Assembly (NCBI RefSeq): GCF_030253575.1
Contig: NC_080566.1
Location: forward strand, 8,007,501 to 8,071,500
Direction: 5' to 3'
Source: Rhododendron vialii
Lineage: Eukaryota > Streptophyta > Magnoliopsida > Ericales > Ericaceae
DNA length: 64,000 nucleotides
The notes under the pieces: model-generated
Database searches by the model: none
What the model was told of the DNA's origin: nothing
Seen by the model: only the letters and a program-made list of their open reading frames with translations
In this document: piece by piece, positions 13,001 to 23,880 of the stretch
How the letters are laid out: every line of letters starts with the position of its first letter
Numbering within the stretch: the stretch's first letter is position 1
Translations under genes and position numbers: made by a program

Positions 13001-13205
13001 GAATCTTGAAAATACAAAAACCCAAATCAATGCAATCACGCTGCAAGTAATTATCTTTTCTCGAGGATCAAAGTAGGGTTAGGGCTAAGATTTATGGGTT
13101 TGCATTAACCCACGAAATAAATGAACGAAAATGAAAATTTGTTCACCTGAAAGCAGCGGGGTTGGACGAGCCTCGATCTTCTGAAATCGTTTTAGGGGAC
13201 ATCAT
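4016..13205 (-). CDS. ZnT5/MTP12-like zinc transporter, N-terminal membrane region (probably truncated or broken)
   Basis: Exons on the minus strand: 13205-13147, 9980-9788, 9676-9591, 6459-6375, 5877-about 5779, about 5700-5517, 5353-5267, 5087-4975 and 4146-4016. All borders except the 5779/5700 pair join in phase with GT-AG sites. The product starts [12 protein letters not shown], then has successive hydrophobic segments including [69 protein letters not shown] and [21 protein letters not shown] and FYVDSI correspond to the N-terminal region of animal ZnT5 and plant MTP12, proteins that load zinc into the secretory pathway as heterodimers. Two oddities: exon 5 has an in-frame stop (5787-5785) after an apparent one-base insertion, and no C-terminal cation-efflux domain is visible before the next gene. 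It may be a pseudogene, a truncated paralogue or mis-assembled. Intron 1 holds an LTR element and intron 3 a LINE fragment. Confidence 0.7.
5155..5194. repeat. (GGGAGA)n-type purine microsatellite
   Basis: Short hexanucleotide-like purine repeat inside an intron of the MTP12-like gene. Confidence 0.8.
8604..9522 (-). mobile_element. 5'-truncated LINE (non-LTR retrotransposon) with 16-bp target-site duplication
   Basis: A 919-bp insertion in intron 3 of the MTP12-like gene, flanked by the identical 16-mer tcacaggagcacaata at 8588-8603 and 9523-9538. On the minus strand it encodes the end of a LINE reverse transcriptase ([19 protein letters not shown], then the FADDIV catalytic box) followed by the usual C-terminal region with FRYLGS, AMLYG.KCW and LRWFGH. 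Only the 3' part of the element is present, the normal outcome of incomplete target-primed reverse transcription. There is no obvious poly(A) tail; the 3' end reads TTTGATTTGGTT before the duplication. Confidence 0.9.
8634..9522 (-). pseudogene. LINE reverse transcriptase C-terminal fragment, frameshifted
   Basis: The reading frame is open from 9522 to about 9245 (the part with the FADDIV box), then continues in other frames at 9248-8955 and 8954-8634. At 9246-9279 the 17-mer cactctttcttcatgcg is present twice in tandem. Because 17 is not a multiple of three this duplication alone breaks the frame. The stop at 8954/8955 is a second lesion. The protein cannot be active. Confidence 0.85.
10244..10457 (-). 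repeat. 3' LTR of TRIM-like element
   Basis: 214 bp, starting tgtgacaaaac and ending actttcaca on the plus strand. It is the partner of 11621-11834. Confidence 0.92.
10458..10475 (-). promoter_or_regulatory. Polypurine tract of TRIM-like element
   Basis: Reads GAGTTTGAGGGAGGA on the minus strand immediately before the 3' LTR, the position of the plus-strand primer in LTR retrotransposons. Confidence 0.75.
11609..11620 (-). promoter_or_regulatory. Primer binding site (initiator tRNA-Met)
   Basis: TGGTATCAGAGC on the minus strand directly abuts the 5' LTR. It is the classic primer site of plant Copia elements and TRIMs. Confidence 0.93.
11621..11834 (-). repeat. 5' LTR of TRIM-like element
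   Basis: 214-bp partner of 10244-10457, adjacent to the primer binding site, which fixes the element's orientation as minus. Confidence 0.92.
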
Positions 13206-13653
13206 CCTTCCAGCTGCCTTGATCTCTACAGCTTCGAATGAAATGCAGCTTCAATAAGCTATCATGCGTGTATATATATTTCGTATATCAGCAAATCAAT
13301 GCTGGGTAATTCGTTGCTTCTTCTTCTACTTCAGCAGTTCCCAGACGAAAACGAGAAAGGAACTGTCAATTCCTTGGTCGTTTATTGGGCTTGGATGACC
13401 GTACTTGGCAGCAAAGTACCAAAGAAGAGCACAAAGCATTGGGACCCTGGCCCATGGGCCTAGTTACCGAGAAATTTTTCAGGGCCGCCCGCTCGGTGCA
13501 TCCTGGCAATCCATTTCGGTTTTGGACTGTTTGGATTTGGAAAGAGAAAAAATGAAGAGAAAGAGGAAAGAAAGTGTTTCAATCTGAACTGTCCAATAAA
13601 CTTTTAGACGGCTCGAATGTGCCCGCTTGGGCACCACGTCAGCCAAGTAGTTA

Positions 13654-13891
13654 GGTCCCGTTCCGTTTTCTTTTTAAATCTTCTTTTTCAAAAAGAAGAT
13701 AATTTGAAGCTCAAATATAATGAAAATAAAAAATAATTTTTCAATTTTTTGCACTGTTTAAAAATTTTCAATGAGATCTATTAAATAAGATCCATATTGG
13801 TAGAAAAATTATTTGTGTAAACACATAATTTTTAAATTTAAAATTACATTCTTTTTCAAAAAATACTTTTTGGAAGAAACTGGAATACCCC
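13654..13891. mobile_element. PIF/Harbinger-like MITE, copy 1
   Basis: A 238-bp AT-rich element with imperfect inverted ends (GGTCCCGTTCC and the complement of GGAATACCCC), flanked by TTA on both sides (13651-13653 and 13892-13894). Its core (gagatctatt, then ttatttgtgtaaacacataa) is shared with two other copies in this window. It sits between the divergent MTP12-like and hydrolase genes. Confidence 0.75.
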
Positions 13892-13904
13892 TTACCGAGC
13901 TTGA

Positions 13905-14215
13905 CAACTATAGTTAAGCTTAAAAACTCCCAACCGTAAACTTTTATTTCATGGCCGCAAATTTTGACAATATGGCCGGAAACTTTTGCATCATGAATTT
14001 TTTAAAAGTCGTGTTACCATTTACACTTTCAAACTTTCAACCACAAATTTTTGTATCGTGATCGCAAATTTTGACACTATGACCGCAAACTATTACAAAC
14101 TTGTGTTCATCATTTAAGCTTGAAAACTCCCATCAGCAAACTTTTGCATCATGACCGCACATTTTGATATTATGGCAGCAAATTTTTGCATTGTAGCTGC
14201 AAACAAATTTGCGAA
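13905..14215. repeat. Degenerate tandem repeat
   Basis: Repeats of roughly 30 bp around the words accgcaaattttgac and aaacttttgcatcatga, several imperfect copies. They lie upstream of the alpha/beta hydrolase start. Confidence 0.6.
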
Positions 14216-14331
14216 TGACCAAGTTGATAATTTAAAAAAAAAAACACAAAAATACTCGACCCAGGGGCCAGAGTTGTACTGAAAAAAAACACAAGGAATA
14301 CACAAAGGGGGACACTCAGTGATGCTCAGTG

Positions 14332-17300
14332 ATGCCCATGGCTTTCCTTTGCACTCTCCGTCCAAACTTTCCCTCCACGAGAATGACCATAACGCCGCGC
14401 TCTGTCCTCACCAGGGAGTCCAGGATGGGTGTTCAGTACGAGCTGAAGCAAGGGCAGTCCCGTCTTTTCCACAAGCTCCCTTCTGGTTTGGCCATGGAGG
14501 TTATCTTTCAGAAGGGTTTTGATCTCAGAAACCCAGATGAGGGAAGAGAGAGATTTGCAAAGCCACCGTTAGTATTCATCCATGGAAGCTTTCACGCTGC
14601 TTGGTGTTGGGCTGAATACTGGTTGCCTTTCTTTTCGCAAAATGGGTTCGATTGCTATGCACTCAGCTTGTTGGGTCAGGTACTCTCTCTCTCTCTCTCT
14701 TGCAAATTTGTTTGAATAATTTTGAAGGTTAATCAATTTTGGGTTATACTTCAGTAATTTATTCGTCGGGTTAAACTTCCGTCTGTGTTATGTAGTGTAG
14801 GGATTCTATCAAATAAGCTTTAAAAAATCTACGAATATAGCTGCCAGCTATATCCGTAGAGTTTTAGCTGGTAACAGTGGCTGACGTAGGATTTGTGTCT
14901 AGCAGGGCCGAACCGGATGAATTTTCATATTGATAATAGAAAGTATATTCCATAAGCCTATATTGCTACTTGCGAAGTCGGAGGAGGAGACGGGATTGTG
15001 TCTATGTGCTAAGCCGCCACTTAATTTTACACACATGTCCTAAAAATGATTGGTTACTTGAAATTTTAGAGATTTTTCCCACATATAGGAATTTTAAGAA
15101 TTATTTTTCACCCAAGGATTTGCAGGGGCCAATCACATAGAACTTTTCAAAATTAACTTGAAAAACGTTGTTCTAAAAGTTAGCAGCCTAGGCCAACTAG
15201 TCCTTGTTTGGGTGCTAGGTGGTGGTCCTAGTCCTCGCGTAGGCTCTAAGCAGCCGATTAGTCAGCGCCAAGGCACCAATGCCCCTTTTCCGCCTGTCTA
15301 GCACGTAGCCACGTAGTGATTTTTAGAACATTTTGAAAAACCAGTATAGTATGTGAGGATATTTGGAGTTGTGCAAGGCGCCGGCACCCCCTTGTGTCCG
15401 CCACAGGCTGTTAAGACTATTGTGCTTGGTTTGGTTTCTTAAAAAATGCTGGGCAATGCCAGAAACAAAATTGAACAGCTATGTGTCAGGTTAATACTTA
15501 ATAGTAAAGAATTTTATCTCCATGTTGTGCATATGCATACTAAGTGTCTTTATAGTCCTTGTGAAAGTGTAAAATTTTGTTGTTCAAAAGAAAAAAAAAG
15601 AAAAAAAGTGTAAAATTTCAATATCCACATTCACAGTTGTGGATATGTAGTTGAAAGAAAACCAGTGCTGGAAGGGGCGCAACTGCTGTACAAGAAGGTT
15701 TCATTTCCGAAGAAACAAAAAAAAATCAACTTGAAAATTGAGCTCGCTTATGAAATCAGCAAGTGTGAAAGAGAATTTACATAACAAATCCTTTACACCC
15801 AGAACGAGAACTATGCAATAGATCCATCTTTAGCTGATTAACTTTTAAAAAAAGACATAAAATTTTCATCGTTTCCTCTGTCCATAAGCACCACATGAGG
15901 CACAAAAGTGTTCTTGCAACTATCCTTCCAATGGGAAAAAAAACATTTTATTGGTAGCATACCTGTGCATTTTGTGCTGATATTGTACAGTATGACTTAG
16001 AATTCTGTACACTATATATGGACACTTGCCTCCTGGCCGTTTCTTATCATTTCAATTGCGTGTTTTCTTAGATACGGCTGAAGTCTGGTTTCTCCATTTT
16101 AGTCTCTCTATGTCTGTGTCTGTGTGTTTGTGTTTCATTTACATACTATTCGTAACTATTATCTGGACCTGCATCATCCTTGTAAGGTTCATAAATCAAA
16201 ATTATAGTGGTATCTCATGATGTCATTGGACCACACACACATCTCTTGCCAATCTTTATGTAGTGACAATATTTACTTATAATTTATATCATTTGCATTT
16301 CTAGTACTGATTTGGCTTCCTCCACGACATGATTAGGGTGAAAGCGAGGCGCCTGATGGTCCTGTTGCAGGTTTGCTTGAGGTATGTTAGCACCCGCTTG
16401 GGAAGCAGTTCATTCTACAAGCTTACTTCTGGATATTCTTACCGTTCATTTTTCTGATAACCCATCTCTCCAAATCCCACAGTAGACACATGCAGCTGAT
16501 GTTGCTGATTTCATCAGCAAAGAAATCAGGCTGCCACCAGTTTTACTTGGACATTCATTTGGAGGGCTTATTGTTCAATATTACATCGCAAACATAAGGG
16601 GTGAGCAAATTTCAGGTAAAAGTTCAACCTTAGTAATTAGTTCATTACATTTACATGTTTAAGAATGCAGAGTGGAAAAGCTAGAAACTTTGGAAGTGAA
16701 GAAGTATATTCACAGGCTCTGTCATTCCAAAGAAACAAAAACATAAGTAGTAGGATTGATATTAGTTTATTCGCATGATTTGTATCAGGTAAGAACATAA
16801 CCTTCTACGAGCAATTGATAAATTAGAGGTTGAAGGTGCATTTGGAGGGCGTATTGTTTTTAGTTGCATACATAAAATGTCAGATGAGTATTTAGGGCAT
16901 AATTCACGTGCCAGTCTGGCACATATGAAATTGTTAGTGCGAAGACATCAATTTTGCCCAGATTTGAGCCCTATGTAGCATTGACATGGACAGAAACACG
17001 GGGCGCTGTAATTCTCAAAACGGACACGGACACAGTGAGAGATGCGAGAATTTTTTTGTAACATTTTTTAGTTATTCAGACATTGATACATACATTATAG
17101 TCACTAAAATACTAGGATAGGGCTTCCAACGAATGCGTTATTAAATGATGATGTTGCCAGTATACACGTACTTTATATCACACTTGTGGTCCAATAGTTT
17201 TGAAGGTCTTGCACTTATCTCTGAAAAGCTTTATAATATATGCAAAAAGCCACCTTGTAGTTTCTCTATGTGTGTCCCCAGTGTCTCAGGTGTGCCCCAC

Positions 17301-19305
17301 CATGAAGAATATTGAAATTTAATAGACCCACCGCGTGGTGTATCCCCATGAAGCTGTTGATTTCTCAGTATTAAGTTGTGTGTTCTAAGTTTCTCCCCTG
17401 TACTCTCTTTATGGTAATTGGATTGATCCCCAGAAATGAGAAGCTTGCACCCAGATCTTGCTGGAGCTGTACTTATTTGCTCTGTGCCCCCTTCTGGAAA
17501 TAGGTGACTTCCTATGGCACATGGCTTCTTCCTTAACATGATGTACTTGAACTGGACTAATATGTTCTTCTCTTACTGTGTACAGTGGATTAGTGTGGCG
17601 ATATCTCTTCTCCAAGCCTATAGCTGCTTTTAAGGTCTGTCACTATGCTGTATTTGGGAGAGTCAACCCATTTGATTTCTCACCTTCAAACTTGTTGGAA
17701 CCTATAAACTGATGGTATATTAAGTAGTTCCATAAGCAGTGTGTGACTTAACCAACTGTACTCTCCTCTTATGTTGTTAGCTCCATGTTCTCAAAAGTAT
17801 TCACTTCGAATGGGGGGATATCTTGATTATCATCCTCCACTTCATTCAATCCATCTATTTGCGGTCTCCGTTGGTGGCACAACTTGTATATTAATGTTTT
17901 CGGGGTCACAACTATAACCTTACCCACAGGCAACACTAAGATGCAAAGGTTATAAATGTTAAAACATAGCTGTTCATAAGTTGGGAAAATCCCAGGGAGT
18001 TGGGCTCCACCTGCCACCCACTGGGATTTGGAAAAGTTCAAGGCTGCAAGTTTGCATGATAAAACATAATTTTTTCAATTGATCCTGTTAGCATTCTTTT
18101 CCTGTGGTCTAGAATGTGAAGTTATGAATGAGATGTGATTGATTTCATATTTTGGGCAGGTGACACGCAGCCTAGCAGCCAAAGCTTTCCAAACTTCTCT
18201 GCCTCTTTGTAAGGAAACATTTTTCTCTGCAGAAATAGAGGCTGATCTTGTCGAACGGTTTGTCCACGAAGCTTTATTCCATATAGTTGGTCATGGGGAA
18301 TTACATTAACCTATCTTAAGGATTTTGAAGGGGCTTTCTTGTGATTTCCCTATGGTGTGCCTAGATTTTCCTTCCATCGAATATTAATTCCATTCTTTTT
18401 TATGGAATTTATATTAGTTCAGTTGATATTTTCTCCTAAATACATGACATATTGTGAAAAGTGATCCTAGAACTTCTTCTCTATTTGTTCAGCTATCAAA
18501 AACTAATGAAAGAGAGCTCCAGGATGCCATTGTTTGATCTAAGGAAGCTTAATGCATCACTCCCAGTTCCCTCGGTGCCGAAATCTTCCATTGAAGTTCT
18601 TGTACTGGGTGCGAAGGATGACTTCATAGTGGTAATCCTATAACCAAAAATTCATGTATCCACCTGGTTAACCATGAGATAATTTCTCCCTACTGCTTTA
18701 GTTAAGTCTGAAATTACCATTATATAATTTTCTGTCAGCTACATTACATTATCTAGTCATAATAAAAGTTGGTGCGAAGCTAACAATGAAGACAAATGGC
18801 GCTATTTCTTTTTGTACTTTATGTAAAAATTCCAGATTTGTCCTTTTTATTCATTTGATGCTCGTCTTTCTCCCCTGCATTTAGGAAAAACTACACGTTG
18901 AGATTTATAATGTCAAAGTATAAGGAGAAAAATATCTTGGACTTGCAATTATTCAAATTGATTGTTTTGGACCAATAACGATATTCTAGTTAGACAAAAC
19001 TATAATTCTTCTCAAGTGTCACCAGCACATAGTTGCCGGAAGCCATATTGTCTGGACTAATGCTCCTTAATTGGGATCTCTATGGCCTACAGTTAATAGT
19101 TCACTATTTGATAGAACATAATGTAACAAAGCAACTGTTGCCTTAGGATGCTGAAGGACTCGATGAAACAGGCAGGTTTTATGGAGTTTTACCGGTCTGT
19201 ATCGAAGGGGTTGCCCATGACATGATGCTGGATTGTTCGTGGGAAAAGGGTGCAGTGGCAATCTGGTCGTGGCTGCGTGGTTTAAACAGACAGGAGAAGA
19301 TATGA
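14332..19305 (+). CDS. Alpha/beta hydrolase superfamily protein, 345 aa, probably plastid-targeted
   Basis: Eight exons: 14332-14679, 16337-16381, 16486-16615, 17434-17503, 17586-17634, 18160-18257, 18493-18631 and 19147-19305 (stop TGA). Every junction has GT-AG and joins in phase, totalling 1,038 nt. Conserved features are the oxyanion strand VFIHGSFHAAW (residues 81-91), nucleophile elbow GHSFGG (Ser155), catalytic Asp in GAKDDF (289 or 290) and His317 in GVAHDMM, so the triad is complete. Residues 1-32 are rich in basic and hydroxylated residues and look like a transit peptide. The ATG at 14338 is an alternative start. The substrate cannot be told from sequence; plant relatives are annotated only as hydrolases or esterases. 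Introns are ordinary and the first is the longest. The promoter faces the MTP12-like gene with a MITE between them. Confidence 0.9.
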
Positions 19306-19691
19306 CTAAGGACGACGTTTCCAGCTAAAATTTTGCATCGTAGTCCCGGGATTTCCAACTTGCTTCCTCAAATTGCTCATATGTTCCCAAGACAATAATT
19401 TTTCCTAGGGCTTAAAAGGAGATCGAGCAGATCTGTGGAAAGTCGACAAAACCAGAACACTGCTGCTACTTACTACTGGACGAGCTGCTGTCTCTGTACT
19501 GAACTCCCTTGTTGCTAACTTGGTATGTTATTTCGTTAGATGCCACTTCTTGCAAGTTTTTTCCAAGTTATGGCTTCAGTTTTTACTTTTTAGGCAGTAG
19601 TATTGTTTCAGCAGCTACTACTACTTACAGTTTTGAATAAGTAACTGTCAAGTTTCTTTCATGCTATGCTCTTTTAGTCAATTTTTTTGTA

Positions 19692-20609
19692 GGCTCCGTT
19701 CAGTTGTCAGGAATGTTGTACTGGAAAGTTATTCTCAGGAAAAGTTAAGTAAAGTGAAGGAAAAAGAAATCTATTTTACTGTGAGTGTTCATTTGACAAA
19801 TTTTTTTTGCAGGAAAACTGAAGTTTAGTGGTTCATTTGTCGGGAAAAGACATTTATGAGAAACTTCTTTATTTTTATTCTCATGGCTATTTTTAAATAA
19901 AAGTAACTTTGAGAGGTAAATAATGGGTTAGCGTATTTCAAAAATGATCACATACGGAAAATGTATTTTATCTGATGCAAAGCCTTAACATGAAATGAAA
20001 AAATTAACTTGCAATTCCTTATTCAATTTGCTATTTTCTAAATGGTCATGCAAATCCCTCATTTAAATTGACATCCTCTAATAATCAACCGTACAAATGA
20101 AGTTTAAAAAATAAGTAGATGATAACTAAATAAACAAATGTTAAACAACCGTGCTTGGTTAGTTGCCGATACAAAAACTTATTGATAATTAGTTAGTACA
20201 AAACAAAATTGAACACTAATGACAAGATAAATAAATACTTTCAAAAAAAATAAACTATCAATTTTTTTCCACAACAATTATCTCAAAAAGCACCATAGTA
20301 GTCGAAATTGTTGTTGCTCACGTAAATCTCAAAGTGTCTTTCTAAGAACCTAATTCTTATTTTTTTGGTATTGACGTCATTCACTTTTTTTCTTACCCGT
20401 CAATTATTTTGGCTCCACAATAGAGAAAAAATTTTCCGTGACGCAAAATCATATGCTTTTGGCCGGATCATTTTTGCAAGAAAGTAAATCTTGTAGGAAA
20501 ACTTAAAAACATATTTTTCACTATTTTCTGCCAATTGAACCCTACAAAAGTTATGGAAAAGTTGATTTTTTCATCATTTCATGTACTTTCCTAGCAATTG
20601 AACGAGACC
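19692..20609. mobile_element. 918-bp non-autonomous DNA transposon with ~24-bp inverted ends
   Basis: The left end GGCTCCGTTCAGTTGTCAGG pairs with the right end (read on the other strand) GGTCTCGTTCAATTGCTAGG. The flanking trinucleotide GTA is duplicated at 19689-19691 and 20610-20612. The interior is AT-rich with no coding potential. A 3-bp duplication points to a PIF/Harbinger-type element, but the ends are imperfect. Confidence 0.6.
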
Positions 20610-20816
20610 GTAGGTTGATATGACAAGATAATCTGACAGCTCGTATCCATAATTTATTTTAAGGCTGGAACTCGCCTGTCCTAGTCGATCATAGATGTTT
20701 CCATACGGATATTGGATACAAAAGGAACCAGGGCAGCAGAATTACGAGCCAAACAAATATCATTTGTGTTACCCTCTTTCGAAAATTTCTAATTATATTT
20801 GCATTTTGCAAAATTA

Positions 20817-20940
20817 TCCCCTTTTTTGTGTACGTGCAAGAAACCGACACTAGCCTAACCAAAGGGGTAGAGAATGAGACAATACCATGAGACTCGAACC
20901 CGGGACAAGGCAACACCTTTCACTTGAGCTAGGCTTTGTT
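20817..20940 (-). mobile_element. tRNA-derived SINE-like sequence
   Basis: On the minus strand a tRNA-like head has an A box (TAGCTCAAGTG) and B box (GGTTCGAGTC) at normal spacing. Unrelated sequence follows, ending in CACAAAAAAGGGG. No acceptor stem can be formed, so it is not a tRNA gene. I could not define a target-site duplication, so its ends are approximate. Confidence 0.5.
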
Positions 20941-21227
20941 CTCAAGAAACTAACCCTTGAATTACATATTGTTTTTGTCTGCTAACTTAAATTGGTTAGA
21001 TTTAAGGGGGGTTATATATTGGACCACTTGAATCTTCTCAAATGAGATCATACAAGCCCTAACATCCTCCTCAATCCGACTAATCGAGCCTCTTTCTATA
21101 CTTCTTGTTTGACCAATTCCTGCCCATCTCATCTAAGTCTTCAATTGTCGTATCTCGGTGTTAGTGTTAGGCGACTTGTTGCGCGAAACCACGTGCTCAT
21201 CCAATCTCCTTTGTCTCGAAAACCCTG

Positions 21228-21330
21228 TGCCTCTGTGCCGAGGGATTTTCTCGCTGTTGAATTGTGTGATTTTCTTTTTTTTTTTTAAATCGAACGGCTG
21301 AAAAATCCCTCGGCACAGAGGCACATGGAT
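21228..21330. repeat. Short inverted repeat
   Basis: Arms around cctctgtgccgagggatttt and its complement (aaatccctcggcacagagg) are nearly perfect, separated by about 50 bp. Confidence 0.75.
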
Positions 21331-21413
21331 TTTCGTCACAAAGGTTCCTGTCTCGAGAGTGAGGGTAATGAGAAAAAAAACATAGGAACGAAGAAGAAGA
21401 GAGAGCCACCCGA

Positions 21414-21545
21414 AAGGGGTAGAGAGATGAAGTGCTCGAGCTCGAGAGTTAGCTCATGCCACAGCTGCTTCTCGAACAGCTCCGATAGGGTAATGAGCGA
21501 ATATACGTGCCCGGGATGGTCTATACAAATCTTCTCAAGATGCAG
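21414..21545 (-). pseudogene. Relic of the 26S proteasome subunit RPN9 (PSMD13) N-terminal exon
   Basis: A minus-strand frame reads through HPGHVYSLITLSELFEKQ and LWHELTLELEHFISL. This resembles the RPN9 N-terminal region, in which a HPEL motif is followed by WY, then TLSELY, then LWHQLTLKLEQF. Only about 45 residues are recognisable. The following frame becomes Ser/Phe/Pro-rich without similarity, and no further RPN9 exons are visible. I infer a captured exon or pseudogene fragment, not a working gene. Confidence 0.5.
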
Positions 21546-22289
21546 GGGTTTGAGTGTGGCCGTCTTCAGTGCCGGGTATTTCATTTAGAGATGCACCTTT
21601 TTACAATAAACTTAAAAATATTTACAGGAAAATACAATAAAGAAATTCTAAGCACAAAAATTAATACATGCTCCACTAGGCACAAAGGCTTGTAAACATA
21701 GGAACAATAGTCGAAATATTCATTGCTGAATTTTTTTACAATTGAGTCCGACGAGTTGTCATCTTTTGAAGGTTCTGCATAATTGCTTCGTTGGTAATCC
21801 CATTAAAAACATCTTGATCTATGTTTACCACCAAGCCATTATTCAACAATTGATTATTCATTCAGTTCCACAATTGATTACTCTATATATACCACCAAAC
21901 CTATTTTTTCTTTTTTGTTTTGTGTGTTTTGTTCGTCTTTTCTAAATTTTTGTTAGATTTTCTTGATATTTTTTGAATTAATCGTCATGATAAGAAGAGT
22001 CTAAAAAGTAAAAACAATGACCAAAAGCAAAAAAAAAAGTTCTCCAAAAATGAAAAAAAATCAAACAACTATCCTTTTTGTTTAAAATGTCGTCTTATAT
22101 GAACTTTTTCCAACATTGATCCATATTTTTATACTTTTCGATTTCTCTCGTCGAGACGAACAATTAGTCTTAAAAATTATAACAAAAAACTAAACAAAAA
22201 GTTATGAGAATAAGATAATACCGAAAAAAATTTAGACCAAAAAAGTTTATAAGAAGAGTCAAAAAGGCATGCAAAAAACCCGTAACCCA

Positions 22290-22581
22290 ACCAACCCGAC
22301 CCGATCCGAAGGGTCTCGGGCGGGGCCGAACATGTGATTCGGTCGGGTACGGGTTCATTTTCTGTTAAAAATCAAATTTCAGTCCAGGGTGTTTTGTTTC
22401 TTACCCGACCCGACCAAAACCGACCAATTCATATAGATTAATTCGGTTTTGGTCGGACCCGACCCGACGTAAAAAATCCGGGCTCGTGAACGGTTCTTAC
22501 TACTTGTTCGGTTCGGGACCAAAAATGATGTTACCCGACATGTCGGGTTCGGGGCCAAACCCGACCCGTGCACACCCCTCA
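22290..22581. mobile_element. CCCGACCCG-rich hAT-type MITE fragment (tentative)
   Basis: Dense in acccgacccgac/gtcgggtcgggt words and ending at gggtcgtgcacacccct-like sequence (ggggtgtgcacgggtcgggt on the other strand), an end seen in widespread plant hAT-derived elements. An internal palindrome lies at 22405-22473. The left end is not defined. Confidence 0.4.
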
Positions 22582-22630
22582 TCGGCATACACGACGGCCT
22601 GATAAGGATCTGGTTAAAAGCACGACAACA

Positions 22631-22788
22631 CAGCCCAATTTATGAGAGTCTGGATTACCTATTGGGCCACGGCCCATGATGAACGATATCTAGCCCATTT
22701 CAACATGCGCCCTCGAAATCCAATCCCAGCCGTCCAAACTAGGGCAACCACATCCCACCCCTCCCTCCTCATCATTTTTAAACCCTAC
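22631..22788 (+). promoter_or_regulatory. Ribosomal-protein-type promoter: site II elements and telo-box
   Basis: TGGGCC/GGCCCA motifs occur at 22663-22668, 22671-22676 and 22692-22697 (and GCCCA near 22632), followed by the telo-box AAACCCTAC at 22780-22788. This pairing is known from plant ribosomal protein and translation-factor promoters, and it lies just upstream of the eS7 leader exon. Confidence 0.75.
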
Positions 22789-22799
22789 TTCCACCCCAC

Positions 22800-22870
22800 C
22801 TTTCACTCCCCTCTGAGACCTCTGCAGCCGAGAGCCGAAGCAAAGGCAACGTTAGCTTCCCCTCTCAAAG
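22800..22870 (+). other. Probable 5'UTR exon of the eS7 gene
   Basis: A pyrimidine-rich leader (ctctgagacctctgcagcc) ends at CTCAAAG|GTGTGT, a plausible donor. The matching acceptor is about 25094, just before the start codon, giving an intron of about 2.2 kb in the leader. The transcription start is not determined. Confidence 0.55.
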
Positions 22871-23880
22871 GTGTGTCTCTGAACCAAATGGGTCGTCTCA
22901 TTTTTCGTGCTTCTCAACTGGGTTCTCTTTAGTTTCCTCTGTAGTCGATTCGTTGTGGATCCTTCTATGAATCCTTTCGTTTCGGCTTTCTCGGCCTCCA
23001 ATTGTGTTCTTTTTGTCTGATATCGAAACTTCTACTGTTGAATCTGTGAGCTGGAACTATGTTAATTGTAGATTTAGTTGAAATGTATTAGTTTGTGGCT
23101 CCTATATGGGTCGTTGTCAAATGCATCTCACATGCGTTGTTAAGCACTTTTGTTGGTTTTAGCAATTTGGATATCAAATTACTGCGTTATGTGGTTTTAC
23201 GCTGATTTTGTGATGTCAAATTGAATCACCATGTAGCTCATTTTGTCCATGCGTCTAAGTTTTGGAGTGGTCTTTTTGTGTGGATGGATTTAAAATTATC
23301 TTGAAAACTAGAGATGTTACAGAAAGTAGGAATTAAAGTAGATGTTATCGTAGATTTAATAGAAGTGTATTAGTATGTGGCTCCTAGATGGGACGTTGTC
23401 AAATGTGTAGTTCATGCGCATGCGCGGTAAAATGCTTTTGGTGGTTCTAGGAACTTGGAAAACGCGTAGGCATATGTTTGTATCTATGCATAAGCTCATT
23501 TTGTTCTGGGATATATCAAATTGAATAAGCGTGTAGCTTTTTGTCCATGCCTCTTTAAGTTTTGGAGTGGTCGTTTTGTACGGATGGATGTGAGACTCTC
23601 ATGGAAATTAGAGTTGTTGCAGAAGATAAGAATTAATCTAGATGTATTTCTTTTTGTCAGTCCTTTACTCTTGCTTGCGCTGATAGGCGCCTTCTATTTA
23701 TTGACTGGTTGTGGTATATTTGAAAGAGCATCTCACACTGATTGGAAGGAGTTAGTTATGATAGTAATTAGTAAGGATAGTACGACCATGATTATTGAGA
23801 TTCAATAGATTTTCAGCTGCCACTTTTAATCTGTTCCCTGTGTGAATTGGTTGACTCCTTTAAGTTGGTTTTTTCACCCT

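Larger units (their letters stand above)
19306..22790. other. Intergenic region between the hydrolase and eS7 genes, mostly mobile-element relics
   Basis: It contains the hydrolase 3'UTR, a 918-bp inverted-repeat element, a SINE-like sequence, an RPN9-like relic and a CCCGAC-rich element, listed separately. A short open stretch at 19410-19520 ends in a possible splice donor but I do not recognise it. Confidence 0.6.

Noticed and set aside
16371-16381. Earlier donor GCAG|GTTTGC for hydrolase exon 2
   Set aside because: Breaks the frame with exon 3; the GAG|GTATGT donor keeps phase and gives the expected LLETHAADVADF continuation.
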